Counted from the stretch's first letter, positions 1 to 9,999 are shown. The stretch is 64,000 nucleotides of DNA from JAQVEM01 sp964556165 (GCA_964556165.1 CAZKVH010000005.1:13012-77011), one strand, 5' to 3'. Numbers and translations are program-made. The notes: generated from the sequence alone by a model not told the origin.

Positions 1-420
1 CATGTCCATCCTGTCTCTCTCATCGACATGGTCATAGTTATATATATGCAGCATTCCGTGGATTATAAGAAGTATTATTTCCAGACTGAGATTCCAGTCA
101 CCTTTCTGATATATTGAAACATTGGAATCAGCAACCTCAGGACATATATATATTTCTCCTATCGTTACAGCAAACGGCCCGGCTCCGGGAATCATATTTT
201 CTTTATCGTCAATATATGAAAATGACAAAACATCAGTTTCTCTGTCTACTTTCCTGTATTTTTTATTTAGCTCCTTTATTTTCTTACTGTCAGAAAAAAT
301 AATATTTAAATGGCTTCCGGGATCCTTATCAAATTTATTTGAAATATATCTGGAGATCTTTTTTATCATGTCCATTTCTATATCTATTTTATCCTGGTCA
401 TTAATTACCTCTATCTTCAA
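1..420 (-). CDS. ybeY: Endoribonuclease YbeY, partial (C-terminus outside window)
   Basis: YbeY is a metal-dependent endoribonuclease for 16S rRNA 3'-end maturation and 70S quality control. The minus strand is open for 140 codons from 420 to the window edge. It carries the family's zinc signature HGMLHIYNYDH at residues 121-131, with three metal-binding histidines. The start is TTG at 420-418, preceded by a strong ribosome site (GGTGGAGG, minus strand, about 425-432). It overlaps the pgpH stop (TGA at 419-417) by two bases, so translation is probably coupled. The order phoH-pgpH-ybeY is conserved in many Gram-positive bacteria. Only the last few residues are missing. Confidence 0.93.
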   Translation of the reverse strand, partial: MKIEVINDQDKIDIEMDMIKKISRYISNKFDKDPGSHLNIIFSDSKKIKELNKKYRKVDRETDVLSFSYIDDKENMIPGAGPFAVTIGEIYICPEVADSNVSIYQKGDWNLSLEIILLIIHGMLHIYNYDHVDERDRMDM

Positions 421-2618
421 TTTGCCTCCACCTTTGTCTTAAGCTCTACCTTATCCCTTAAGTCATCCTCACCGTAAGAAATCCTTGAATGATATATCGA
501 TATAAGCCCATCAATCAGGGAATTCTTAACAGTATTAATCTCTTTAAGAGTAATACTGGTTTCATCAAGCTGGCCATCTTTTAATTTATCTTCAAAAATA
601 TCATTTACCATCTGCTCGATTTTTTTAGGAGTTACCTTTTCAATGGACCTCACTGCTGCTTCTGTCGAGTCTGAAAGCATAAGAATAGCTGCTTCTTTGC
701 TCTGTGGCTTTTTTGCCTGATAACGGAAATGTTCCTTCATGCCAGCGGAGCTGCCATTAGTTGCTAACGCCATATCCTTCTGCTTTTCATAAAAATAAGT
801 TATTATTGAGTTCCCATGGTGCTGGGAAATAATATTTAAAACCTTCCTCGGAATCTTATTCTTTGCGGCAAGCTCGAGACCATCTTTTACATGATTCGAT
901 ATTATATGCCTGCTCATTGAAGGATTCAGACGGTCATGAACATTCTCAATGCTTGATTGATTCTCATAAAAATATTCAGGTCTTTTCATTTTTCCAACAT
1001 CATGGTAAAGAGCTGCTACTTTCACCAGCAAAGAATCAGCCCCTATGTCTTTTGCTGCATTTTCGGCAAGGTGAGCTACCAGAATACTATGATTATAAGT
1101 TCCCGGTGCTGACATAAGAAGTTTCTTGAGCAATGGATGGTCGGTATTTGAAAGCTCAAGTAACCCCATTGCGGTCGTGACATTAAAAGTGGACTCAATA
1201 AAAGGCAAAAGTCCTATAGCAATAACCGCACAGATTATCCCATTAACCAGCCCAAGCGCAGTATATAGTATGATTGTTTCCACTTCACCGCCAATAAGGC
1301 TGATTATTAAAAACAAGAATGCAAGAAAAAGTGAACTTAAAAAACCCGACCTCATTACTGCAGAGCGCTGCGATACTTTTGACACGGTGTAGGAAGCAAA
1401 AATGCCTCCCAGCATATATGCAATCGCAAGACTGAAATCAAAATCAGTCGCAATCCCTGCAAATATACCCAGAGAAATTGTCATCATCATTCCTATACGG
1501 CTATTAAAAAGAATGGTCGAGATTAAAGACGCTGCAATCACAGGAAATAGATAATTCCAGAAATTCAGATGTATGGATGAAAGAATAGTTAACGCCTTTA
1601 TTAAAGCCGTAAAAGTTACCATAAGAAAAGCAATTATGACCAGTTTCTTTGTGTTGCTGAATATATCAGGGTTAAATTTGAATATATAGAACCCAAATAG
1701 AGCAAGCGCTATCAAAGATGTAAAGAATATATATAAAAGTCTTTTCCAGTTAAGCCCCGTCTGCAGCAACCCCAGTTTATTTAATATAGTGATATCCGTT
1801 TCATTAACAATTTCTCCTTCAAAAACAATAGTCTGGCCTTCAAGTACGGAAACCATATGAGGAGGAGTACTTGACCTCGCTTCCTGTCTTGCTTTTTCTG
1901 TGCCTTCAGGGTCAAAAACAGCCGTAGGCTCAATATTATTTTCAAGAACGCTTGTAACTATGGGAATGTGTTCCTGTTTGATTTCACCATCCGCTTCAGC
2001 AAGTTCTATGGCTTCATTTTTAGCAATATCCACTCCCGTAGGTCTTATTTCCTTTTTCATTACCTCCCTTGCTATATCCTGGGTCTTATTTGCCAGTAAA
2101 TCAAGCTCATCGGCTGAAAGATTAAGAGCAAGGGAAATAACTGAGCTCGTATATTTGCCGCTAAGAAGATTATTCATATAGTCAACCTTCTCTTCAAATG
2201 TCTTATCTTCCTTACCCTGAACTATGCCTGCCAGAAGATAAAAATATTTTATCTGATAAAGAGCACCGTCCTCACCATTTAAAACATTGATATCATAAAC
2301 ATATACATCCTCTACTTCTGCTTCATTATTATTTCTATCTTCCTCTGTTTTTTCAGTGTCCTCAAACTCTATACTTCTGGTTGCCTTAATAGTCCTTGGG
2401 CTGGGTTTGGCAAGTTCTATTCCTATGTCCGGAGAATAATTATAAGAGAGAACAGCTACAACTATAGCCAGGGTGAGAACAGATATATACATAACCTGGG
2501 CGATTCTGCTCCTGAATGAAAAATATTTTACGGCAAAATTTCTAAATTTCTCCAGCCTGCTCTCTTCACCATTATGAAATTCCTTATTTTTATTATTTCT
2601 CTTTATCATCTTAATCAC
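417..2618 (-). CDS. pgpH: 7TM-HD cyclic-di-AMP phosphodiesterase (PgpH/YqfF family)
   Basis: This is a membrane HD-domain phosphohydrolase. Characterised PgpH members cleave c-di-AMP to pApA. The 733-residue protein has an N-terminal transmembrane helix (about 37-57), a large external 7TMR-HDED domain (about 60-290), a bundle of about seven helices (290-470) and a cytosolic HD domain. The HD motif YHDVGK lies at 538-543, with further histidines in NHSILVAHL upstream and SQHHGN downstream. Length and architecture are those of the full family. It sits between phoH and ybeY, as in Firmicutes. The exact substrate here is inferred from the family. Confidence 0.93.
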   Translation of the reverse strand: MIKMIKRNNKNKEFHNGEESRLEKFRNFAVKYFSFRSRIAQVMYISVLTLAIVVAVLSYNYSPDIGIELAKPSPRTIKATRSIEFEDTEKTEEDRNNNEAEVEDVYVYDINVLNGEDGALYQIKYFYLLAGIVQGKEDKTFEEKVDYMNNLLSGKYTSSVISLALNLSADELDLLANKTQDIAREVMKKEIRPTGVDIAKNEAIELAEADGEIKQEHIPIVTSVLENNIEPTAVFDPEGTEKARQEARSSTPPHMVSVLEGQTIVFEGEIVNETDITILNKLGLLQTGLNWKRLLYIFFTSLIALALFGFYIFKFNPDIFSNTKKLVIIAFLMVTFTALIKALTILSSIHLNFWNYLFPVIAASLISTILFNSRIGMMMTISLGIFAGIATDFDFSLAIAYMLGGIFASYTVSKVSQRSAVMRSGFLSSLFLAFLFLIISLIGGEVETIILYTALGLVNGIICAVIAIGLLPFIESTFNVTTAMGLLELSNTDHPLLKKLLMSAPGTYNHSILVAHLAENAAKDIGADSLLVKVAALYHDVGKMKRPEYFYENQSSIENVHDRLNPSMSRHIISNHVKDGLELAAKNKIPRKVLNIISQHHGNSIITYFYEKQKDMALATNGSSAGMKEHFRYQAKKPQSKEAAILMLSDSTEAAVRSIEKVTPKKIEQMVNDIFEDKLKDGQLDETSITLKEINTVKNSLIDGLISIYHSRISYGEDDLRDKVELKTKVEAN

Positions 2619-2663
2619 TTATAAATTACAAAAAAATTTAACCTGCTAATTATAACCTGCTAA

Positions 2664-3641
2664 TTATTTTACTTTCTTATTTATTTCACCGTATATCTTA
2701 TATGCATCAACAATTCTCTGTACCAGTTCATGCCTCACTACATCTTTCGAGCTGAGATATACGAATTCTATTCCCTGTATACCCTTTAAAATCTTTTCTA
2801 CTATGATAAGTCCTGATTCCCTATCAGGTGGCAGGTCAATCTGTGTAACATCTCCAGTTACTACTATCTTTGAACCAAAACCCAGCCTGGTAAGGAACAT
2901 CTTCATCTGCTCCGGCGAAGTATTCTGGGCTTCGTCAAGAATTATAAAAGAATCGTTAAGAGTTCTGCCTCTCATATAGGCAAGAGGCACCACTTCAATA
3001 ATGCCCATTTCACGGTACTGCTGAAATTTCTCTACATCCAGCATTTCATATAATGCATCATACAGGGGTCTCAGGTATGGATTAACCTTATCATACATAT
3101 CTCCCGGTAAAAATCCGAGTTTCTCCCCGGCTTCCACGACAGGCTTTATTAAAATAATACGGCCCACTTTATTCTCCTTTAATTCTTCGACTGCCAGAGC
3201 GAGCGCAAGATAAGTTTTCCCGGTTCCAGCAGGTCCTATAACGAAAACAATTGTATTTTCCTTTATCGCCTCGATATATTCCTTTTGCCCTATCGTACGC
3301 GGTTTTATTTTCTTCCCGCTGTTTACAACTATACTGCTCCTGAAAACTTCATGTGGCTCCATATCTGATTTACCCTCCATAATTCTTATTGAATCACTGA
3401 CTTTCTGCGAATTCAGTTTCTGCCCCAGATTTATCTGAAGAGCCAGTTCTTCTATTAATTTTGAAACTTCTTTCACATTCTTGCTCTTACCTGAGATCTC
3501 AACATTATTCCCAAGAACGAAAATTTCCACATTATATTTTCTTTCAATCAAGCGCAAAAGCTCATCCCTGTTCCCAATCAGGTCAGCCATTGAATGCCTG
3601 TCTTTAAAATCAATTTTTAGCTTTTGTTTTACCGGAGACAA
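2664..3641 (-). CDS. phoH: PhoH-like P-loop ATPase
   Basis: This is a PhoH/PhoL family ATPase, thought to act with YbeY in RNA metabolism and stress, although its activity is poorly defined. In 325 residues it has an N-terminal KH-like region (about 25-75), Walker A GPAGTGKT at 136-143 and Walker B ILDEAQ at 234-239, followed by the sensor segment VVTGDVTQIDLP. Length is normal for the family. It lies 45 bp upstream of pgpH in the same direction, which supports one transcript with pgpH and ybeY. Confidence 0.93.
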   Translation of the reverse strand: MSPVKQKLKIDFKDRHSMADLIGNRDELLRLIERKYNVEIFVLGNNVEISGKSKNVKEVSKLIEELALQINLGQKLNSQKVSDSIRIMEGKSDMEPHEVFRSSIVVNSGKKIKPRTIGQKEYIEAIKENTIVFVIGPAGTGKTYLALALAVEELKENKVGRIILIKPVVEAGEKLGFLPGDMYDKVNPYLRPLYDALYEMLDVEKFQQYREMGIIEVVPLAYMRGRTLNDSFIILDEAQNTSPEQMKMFLTRLGFGSKIVVTGDVTQIDLPPDRESGLIIVEKILKGIQGIEFVYLSSKDVVRHELVQRIVDAYKIYGEINKKVK

Positions 3642-3741
3642 AATAACCTCCTTTTAGCAGATTTATTTTTAAATGCCATCGGTTTATTAAGAAGTCATAT
3701 AACAGGAAACTAATATAGAATATATAATTTATATAATTTTT

Positions 3742-4095
3742 TTAACCCGGGGGCCAGCCAAATTTCCTCTTTCCCAGTATATGAAAATGTAGATGATTCA
3801 CAACCTGACCTGCATTGCTTCCGGTATTTGTGACCACTCTGAATCCCTCCTTATCAAGTCCCATATCTTTCGCTACCCCGCCTATCGCCTCCATTAGCTC
3901 CTTTAACTCATCTCTTTCAAGTTTATCGATTTCCATAATAGAGCCGACGTGCTTTTTGGGTATAGCAATCAGATGAACCGGCGCTTCTGGTGATATATCC
4001 TCAAAAATTAAAACGCTGTCACTTTCAAATACTATATTGCTTTTAATTTCTCTTTTTATAATTTTACAAAAAAGACAATCTTCCATTTCTTTCAA
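3742..4095 (-). CDS. HIT-family nucleotide hydrolase/transferase (HINT type)
   Basis: This is a small histidine-triad protein of 117 residues. The catalytic triad HLHFHIL is at 101-107, with histidines at 101, 103 and 105, and the C-terminal GWPPG is typical of the Hint branch. HINT proteins hydrolyse purine nucleoside phosphoramidates. An N-terminal CLFC pair (7-10) matches the partial zinc site seen in some members. It is about 100 bp upstream of phoH on the same strand. The 206 bp beyond its start (4096-4301) is AT-rich, with no gene seen. Confidence 0.93.
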   Translation of the reverse strand: MKEMEDCLFCKIIKREIKSNIVFESDSVLIFEDISPEAPVHLIAIPKKHVGSIMEIDKLERDELKELMEAIGGVAKDMGLDKEGFRVVTNTGSNAGQVVNHLHFHILGKRKFGWPPG

Positions 4096-4301
4096 AGCCT
4101 AAAAATAATTTTTATATAAAATCATAATAACCCTATGGCTATATTAAATAATTATACAATCTTTCTAAATTTTTACATAGCCAATCAAATCCTAAATGGG
4201 GGATTATACTATTTTTTCAAAATTTTACAACTCTTATAAATTTAACTTCTGTTGTAATTAAACAATATCGTTAGATTAGTCTTATTAAGAGGAATTTTAT
4301 A

Positions 4302-5210
4302 TTAAAATTTTTTATTGATATATTTATTTATATAATTATATACTCTTGCTTTTACCCTCGCATTATTTATCTGATACCCCAGCTTACGGATGTATTTTTT
4401 TATAAACTGTTTTTGAATTAATTTCGCAGACAATTCCGCTTCAAGAGCCTTTCTTAATATCATGGGATCACCGGATTTGCTATCTTTTTTCAATTCATAG
4501 GCTCTCTTTTCCTCATCTAAAATATCTTCCTCTGTTACAAGTGGAATAGATTCATATTTGCTAAGATCCTCTTTTACTTCTGCCTCGATAATCTCTACAG
4601 GATAAACAGGAAAATTACGCATTCTTTTTCTTTTGATTTCCAGACGTATTGTCACAATCTGACCCGGGTTAACCACAATTTCTATAGAACGGCCGTCATT
4701 ATCTTTAATAACTTTTCTGTCTTCTTCAAGAAAGTTTACGTATTGAGCTTTTTTTACCACAAAGTCTGAAATGATCTTTCCGTAAACCTTCTTTTCTGAA
4801 GGGTTATAACACCTTAATATTATTGCTTTTCCATCATCTGAGCGTTTCATTGATGTTACTCTCAAAACTCTATCTTTATCATATACTTCCATAAACCCCC
4901 GGCTGCTTTTCAGGGGACCTTTATGAGAAACAGTCTTCATTATCATTAATTCCTTATTAAAAGCATCTGCCTTTTGCTGAACTCCACCCCTGTGTACATC
5001 CCCCTCGTGTACATATACAGCGTACTCAAATGCCATCTGCCGCAGACACTGAGCTTCCGGAACCATAATTTCCGGTCCGGCATCTCCAATTCTGGTATTA
5101 ATTTCTCTGGCAATCCATCCAACACTCCTAAAAAGTGTAAGAGCAATTGTTTTTTTCTCCGGAATTACCTGATATTCTTTAAGTCCTCTGCTTAATAATG
5201 CTACGCATTT
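4302..5210 (-). pseudogene. Decayed GH38 alpha-mannosidase, C-terminal remnant
   Basis: The frame is open from just after a TAA at 5213-5211 down to the stop at 4302, about 300 codons. The first ATG is not reached until 5066. The open sequence before that ATG already reads as the conserved GH38 C-terminal beta region: LLSRGLKEYQV, then ALTLFRSVGWIAR, AGPEIMVPEAQC and FEYAVYVHEGD. A segment resembling VLRVTSMKRSDDGKAIILR and YNPSEKK follows. The catalytic N-terminal two-thirds of a mannosidase (about 700 further residues) is absent. I infer a truncated relic. The fragment could still be translated from 5066 (254 codons) but would lack the active site. Confidence 0.75.
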
Positions 5211-5409
5211 TTATCAAAAAAGTCACACACTTTAGACATATAGGAAATTATTAAATCCCTGCAAGATAGATGGTTTGGCTCAATATAACAATGCAAACTT
5301 TTTAAAAGCTACTGGCAGGCGGCAATTCATTATATCAGAAGGGTCCGCTCTACCTAAAAATAAACATTATCAAATCTGATATCCTGAAAAATATTTTATT
5401 TAACTCTTT
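5211..5409. other. Intergenic debris upstream of GH38 relic
   Basis: No complete gene is visible. A short minus-strand open stretch (about 5320 to a TAG at 5203-5201) encodes roughly 35 residues, including EPNHLSCRDLI and YMSKVCDFFDKNA. It ends exactly where the GH38 relic opens in another frame. I cannot assign the fragment. It may be what replaced the lost 5' part of the mannosidase gene. Confidence 0.35.
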
Positions 5410-6738
5410 CTAAGACTTAATTATATTCCCTATTAACCCTTTCTCATAAAGAGAATTCGTACTGATCTTTACCATTTTACCCTCAAGATTCCTGAATTCA
5501 GCACTATCGGACTTGAAATAAACTTTGATATAGTTTCCCGATGTACCACTTACTATATTATCTTCGCCTATTTTTTCGCAGATAACACCGAGTGTTCTTC
5601 CAATATTATCCTTAATATATATATTTCTCAGCTCATCCCCCAGACTCCGCATAATCTTACTCCTAAGGGATTTAGACACTTCATCAACCTGCCCCGGCAT
5701 TCTAAAGGCAGGGGTACGCTCCCTCCCAGAAAATTTAAACACATGGACTTTGCTAAAACCAGATTTCTTTACAATATTAAGAGTATGCTCAAAGTCACCT
5801 TCTTCCTCGCCGGGGAAGCCTACCATAACATCTGTGGTCAATGCAATTTCAGGAAAAAACTTTTTGACCAGATTTACTTTTTTTAAAAAATATTCAGAAT
5901 TATAAGGTCTTGCCATAAGCCGTAAAATTTTATCACTTCCGCTCTGAAGCGGGATGTGAAGATGAGACGCGAAGCGTACCTCATTGCTTTTTAAAATATC
6001 CAGAACCCCTGCATTGATATCATTTATCTCAATAGAGCTTAATCTTATTCTTTTTATGCCCGTAAGCTCAAAAATTTTATTCAGCAAACCTGCAAGATTA
6101 CCGGTTTCACTTCCGGATTTAGATGAATTCCTATTAAAGTCAATCCCGTATTTACCAATATTAATCCCCGTAAGAACTACTTCCTCAAAATTGTTATTTT
6201 CAAGCTCTTTTATCTTTTCCAGTACTTCAGCAGAGAGCACACTTTTATAACCTCCTCTTACTTTAGGTATTATACAATAAGTGCAATTCTGCTCGCATCC
6301 ATCCTGTATTTTTACCATGGGCCTGGAGTGAAGCATGTTTCCGGACAGTAAAACACCTTTACTGGAGGATTTTATATCATTAATATTTCTTTTCCCCGGC
6401 ACATCCGAAATTAAATCAGGTATCTTCATCTTATCCTTATTCCCGACTATGAAATCAACACCCGAGTCCCTTAAAAACTTTTTATTAAATACAACAAAAC
6501 AGCCTGTAACAATTATTTTGCTTCTTTTATTTTCTGATTTTAATCTCCTCACGAGCTGTCTTACTTTTTTATCGCTCATTGAAGTCACAGTACAGGTATT
6601 GATAATACAGAAGTCAGGATTTTCATCAGATGAGACAAGCAAAAACCCTCTCTTTTGAAGTTCCGCCGAGATATAATCCGATTCACTCTGGTTTACTTTG
6701 CAGCCGAGTGTATTAATTGAAAAACTTATTCTGTCCAT
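5410..6738 (-). CDS. mtaB: tRNA ms2t6A37 methylthiotransferase MtaB
   Basis: This radical-SAM enzyme converts t6A37 to ms2t6A37 in ANN-decoding tRNAs. In 442 residues it has the N-terminal UPF0004 domain with cluster cysteines at 13, 44 and 49 plus 80. The radical SAM motif CEQNCTYC follows at 148-155 (CX3CX2C), and then a C-terminal TRAM-like part. The opening SINTLGCKVNQSES is characteristic of the MtaB/YqeV branch rather than MiaB. It overlaps the end of rsmE by 13 bp, so the two are probably cotranscribed. It depends on t6A made by TsaB/D/E, encoded at 25-28 kb. Confidence 0.93.
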   Translation of the reverse strand: MDRISFSINTLGCKVNQSESDYISAELQKRGFLLVSSDENPDFCIINTCTVTSMSDKKVRQLVRRLKSENKRSKIIVTGCFVVFNKKFLRDSGVDFIVGNKDKMKIPDLISDVPGKRNINDIKSSSKGVLLSGNMLHSRPMVKIQDGCEQNCTYCIIPKVRGGYKSVLSAEVLEKIKELENNNFEEVVLTGINIGKYGIDFNRNSSKSGSETGNLAGLLNKIFELTGIKRIRLSSIEINDINAGVLDILKSNEVRFASHLHIPLQSGSDKILRLMARPYNSEYFLKKVNLVKKFFPEIALTTDVMVGFPGEEEGDFEHTLNIVKKSGFSKVHVFKFSGRERTPAFRMPGQVDEVSKSLRSKIMRSLGDELRNIYIKDNIGRTLGVICEKIGEDNIVSGTSGNYIKVYFKSDSAEFRNLEGKMVKISTNSLYEKGLIGNIIKS

Positions 6739-7472
6739 CTCTTATTTCCAATCAGATAATCCAGAACAGATAAAAAATAAATTGCCGCTGTCTCGGAGCG
6801 GTAAATATTTTTACCCAGTTTTATCTCTCTGGCTCCGTTTTTTTTCAGGTAATTAAGCTCGTTCTCTTCAAAACCACCTTCGGGTCCTATTATAAATCCG
6901 ATTGCAGAAATCCTGGATAAGGCATCTGCATCTTCAGAAATGATTTTATTGTAATTGGCACTCTTCTCATAAGGAATAAAAAAATAGTCATATTCAGAGA
7001 CCATTATTCCGTGAATATCTTCGGGTGAGCTTATCCTGCAGCTAAAATCTCTCTTGCACTGCATTGAAGCTCCATCGGAAATCTTCTGCCATCTTGCCAG
7101 CTTGTCTGAAACCTTTCCGGAGTCTACGATAGTTCTCCTGCTTATAACTGGAACTATCCTGTCCACACCTATCTCTGTGGATTTCTGGATCACAAATTCC
7201 ATTGGATTTTTTTTAAGAACGCACTGAAACAAAATAATTTCCGGGAATTTTCTTAAAATTTTTTCTTTCCCTTTTGTGGCAAGCGTAATTTCATTTTTAC
7301 CAATCTTTAAAATCTCAGTTTTATATTTATACTGCTCATTATCCGATATATATACAGTATCTCCAATCTCCCCCCTGAGTACATTCTTGAGATGATTTAA
7401 ATCCTCCCCTATTATTTTTATTTCATTCTTTTCTATACGACCGGAATCAACAAAAAAGTATGGGTAGCTCAT
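6726..7472 (-). CDS. rsmE: 16S rRNA m3U1498 methyltransferase RsmE
   Basis: This is a SPOUT-class methyltransferase of 248 residues that methylates N3 of U1498 in 16S rRNA. The C-terminal knot motifs are clear: GFIIGPEGGFEENEL followed by KLGKNIYRSETAA. The N-terminal PUA-like part contains HLKNVLR. It is located between dnaJ and mtaB on the minus strand. PrmA, which is often found here, is absent between dnaJ and rsmE. About 140 bp of AT-rich sequence separates it from dnaJ. Confidence 0.94.
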   Translation of the reverse strand: MSYPYFFVDSGRIEKNEIKIIGEDLNHLKNVLRGEIGDTVYISDNEQYKYKTEILKIGKNEITLATKGKEKILRKFPEIILFQCVLKKNPMEFVIQKSTEIGVDRIVPVISRRTIVDSGKVSDKLARWQKISDGASMQCKRDFSCRISSPEDIHGIMVSEYDYFFIPYEKSANYNKIISEDADALSRISAIGFIIGPEGGFEENELNYLKKNGAREIKLGKNIYRSETAAIYFLSVLDYLIGNKRWTE

Positions 7473-7612
7473 TTTAAAAACCGATAACTGATAAAAATAT
7501 ATAAATTAATTGAATAATCATATTTAGATAAACAGAATCCAGATTAGAATACAGATTAACACAATATAAAAAGTAATAAAAAAAACAATATTTTAACTAT
7601 TTTTATTTATAA

Positions 7613-8749
7613 TTACTTTCTAAACGCATCTTTAATATTGGAAAAAGCACTCTTATTTCCACTCCCTACATCTTCGTTTCTTCCACTGGCATATTTCCTT
7701 AAGAGCTCCACCTCTTCTCTGGTAAGCTTCCCGGGAATCTTGACATTTACATTTATTATATGGTCGCCTCTTCTGTATCCATTAAGCTCTACCATTCCCA
7801 TAGATTTCAATACTATCTTTTCTCCGGGCTGTGTCCCCGGCTTTATATTTATTTCCTCTTCACCATCAATAGTCTTTGCTTTTATTTTGCAACCGAGAGC
7901 CGCCTGTGCAAAAGATATATCGACATCTGAAAGAATATCATCTCCTGACCTTGTGAACCCGGGTTGACTTATAACCCTCACAACTATATACAAATCTCCA
8001 TTTATGGAGTCCCTTCCAAGCGAATGCCCCTTTCCTGTCAGCCTCAGGCTATCTCCATTATGTATGCCGGCAGGAATATCGACACTTATTTTTTTCTTTT
8101 TACGGTAATAACCCTTTCCCTTACACTTAGGGCAGGGTTCTTTTATTATTTTGCCCGTACCGCCACACCTGCTGCATGTTGATGTAGTTATTATGCTTCC
8201 GAGAAAGGACTGCCTTGCAGTCCTTACTTTCCCAGTACCGCCACATTCAGGGCATGTTTCTATTCCACTCTCACTCAGGCTGCCTTTCCCATTACACCTG
8301 TCACATATATCATCAACACTATATTCTATTTCCTTTTTTACTCCATAGGCTGCCTCTTTTAATTTTATCTTTATTTCAAGCTTTATATCAGAGCCCCTCT
8401 TTTTTTGCCTGGTTGCTCTTCTGCTTGAAAAAGGCCCTCCAAATCCGGTTCCAAACATTGAATCAAAGAAGTCGCCAAAACCAAACTCCGAAAATACGCT
8501 TCCAAAATCAAAATTTTCAAAAAGGCTCCTGCTGAAGCCGAACTGGTCATACTGTCTCCTCTTCTCATCATTGCTCAAGACCGCATAAGCTTCAGAAATT
8601 TCCTTAAATTTTTCCTCAGCCTCAGGATTGCCATTATTTACATCAGGATGGTACATTCGGGCAAGTTTTCTATATTCTCTTTTTATGTCCTCTGCCGTGC
8701 AGTCGCGGCTCAATCCAAGGACTTCATAATAATCTCTCTTATTCGCCAC
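7613..8749 (-). CDS. dnaJ: Chaperone DnaJ (Hsp40, type I)
   Basis: This is the co-chaperone that stimulates DnaK. In 378 residues it has a J domain (1-70, HPD at 34-36), a Gly/Phe-rich linker (about 75-120), four CXXCXGXG zinc motifs (CDRCNGKG, CPECGGTG, CSRCGGTG, CPKCKGKG) and the C-terminal substrate-binding domains. Its length is typical. It follows hrcA directly, whereas the usual order is hrcA-grpE-dnaK-dnaJ; dnaK and grpE are not in this window. Confidence 0.96.
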   Translation of the reverse strand: MANKRDYYEVLGLSRDCTAEDIKREYRKLARMYHPDVNNGNPEAEEKFKEISEAYAVLSNDEKRRQYDQFGFSRSLFENFDFGSVFSEFGFGDFFDSMFGTGFGGPFSSRRATRQKKRGSDIKLEIKIKLKEAAYGVKKEIEYSVDDICDRCNGKGSLSESGIETCPECGGTGKVRTARQSFLGSIITTSTCSRCGGTGKIIKEPCPKCKGKGYYRKKKKISVDIPAGIHNGDSLRLTGKGHSLGRDSINGDLYIVVRVISQPGFTRSGDDILSDVDISFAQAALGCKIKAKTIDGEEEINIKPGTQPGEKIVLKSMGMVELNGYRRGDHIINVNVKIPGKLTREEVELLRKYASGRNEDVGSGNKSAFSNIKDAFRK

Positions 8750-8871
8750 CGGTAAAAATCACCTCTAAAACAATTTTTTTATGATTTCAAAATAATTTAG
8801 CGCAGAAATAATAACTCTTTTAAGCACTTTTTTCCAGTTTTTCCCTTATTCCTCTACTTCATCTTTCAGTA

Positions 8872-9921
8872 TTAAGTGCTTATTCTTGAATTAAAAATTT
8901 CGGTAAGGCTTCTTCTAAAAAGATTAAGACTCCTTATAACCTGGCAGTAATCCATTCTTTTCGGCCCCAAAACGCCTATTGCTCCGGCTGAGCTTCCGTA
9001 AATTTTGTATCTTGAAGCTATCAGGCTTAAATCTTCAGTGCCTTCCTCGAACAATTCTGAACCAATCTTCACCACAAAATCACTATCTTCCGAAAAATTA
9101 AGTAACATTTTCATAAGTAAATATTCATTTTCTATGACCCTCAGGATATTATGAATCTTTCTCAGGTCAATAAATTCGGGCTGTTTTAATATAACTGATG
9201 CCCCATGAACAAAGATTTTATTATACTGAAAATTCTCTTTGATACACTCTCTAATTAAATCAATAATCTTATTAACTAAAAGCACCAGGTTTGAATCACC
9301 CTTCTGCAGCTTTATATCCCCCATATTTATATCAATTATGCTCTTATCCCTCAGTTGCAAATTCATTACGTTAGAAGCCGACTGTAAATCAAGTTCCGTA
9401 TATTCTCCCGGCAGGGAAGTGTTCCTTTTATAAACTCTTCCTGTATCAGTAATAAGCACCATCAGAATATTATCGCCGCAGAATTTTAAGAGCTCAATAT
9501 GCTTGAATTTACTCTGCTGTATCGTAGGAGCAATGACCATTGACAGATAGCTGGTAAACTCGGCCAGCATTTCAGCAGACTTCTGCAGGACAGCCTCTAT
9601 CTCCATATTCCTGTAATTAGCTATATCTATTGCATTGCTGGTTTTATCATCGTTATCGATACCTGCATTAAGCTCTTCTTTTATTAAATTATCTACATAA
9701 AAACGGTACCCTTTATCAGTTGGCATTCTACCTGCAGAAGTATGGGGATGAGTAAGATAACCCATTGATTCAAGCTCTGCCATTTCCTTCCTTATAGTTG
9801 CTGTGCTAATGTCAAACTCTATTTTTTCTGATATTTCCTTTGACGAAACAGGGTCAGCATTTTCAATAAAACTATCCACAACTTCTTTAAGAATTCCGAT
9901 TTTTCTATCACTAAAATTCAT
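8872..9921 (-). CDS. hrcA: Heat-shock repressor HrcA
   Basis: HrcA is a winged-helix repressor that binds CIRCE operators and is tuned by GroEL. The 349-residue protein has an N-terminal wHTH (about 1-75, with ISTATIRKEMAELESMGYL as recognition region and the adjoining HTSAGRMPTDKGYR). A GAF-like domain and the C-terminal GAIGVLGPKRMDYCQV motif follow. It lies 120 bp upstream of dnaJ. An imperfect CIRCE is present before groES at 25250-25276, but I see no clear CIRCE before hrcA itself. Confidence 0.95.
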   Translation of the reverse strand: MNFSDRKIGILKEVVDSFIENADPVSSKEISEKIEFDISTATIRKEMAELESMGYLTHPHTSAGRMPTDKGYRFYVDNLIKEELNAGIDNDDKTSNAIDIANYRNMEIEAVLQKSAEMLAEFTSYLSMVIAPTIQQSKFKHIELLKFCGDNILMVLITDTGRVYKRNTSLPGEYTELDLQSASNVMNLQLRDKSIIDINMGDIKLQKGDSNLVLLVNKIIDLIRECIKENFQYNKIFVHGASVILKQPEFIDLRKIHNILRVIENEYLLMKMLLNFSEDSDFVVKIGSELFEEGTEDLSLIASRYKIYGSSAGAIGVLGPKRMDYCQVIRSLNLFRRSLTEIFNSRIST

Positions 9922-9990
9922 ATCTTATCACTACCTGTAAATAAAATTATCTACACTTTTTTAAGCTAATATTAATTGCACTATATTGTT

Positions 9991-9999
9991 ATTATACCA
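9991..9999 (-). promoter_or_regulatory. Extended -10 promoter for hrcA-dnaJ
   Basis: On the minus strand the motif TGGTATAAT (TGnTATAAT) lies about 70 bp upstream of the hrcA start. No convincing -35 box is seen, which is normal for extended -10 promoters. The predicted transcript would start near 9984. Confidence 0.45.
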
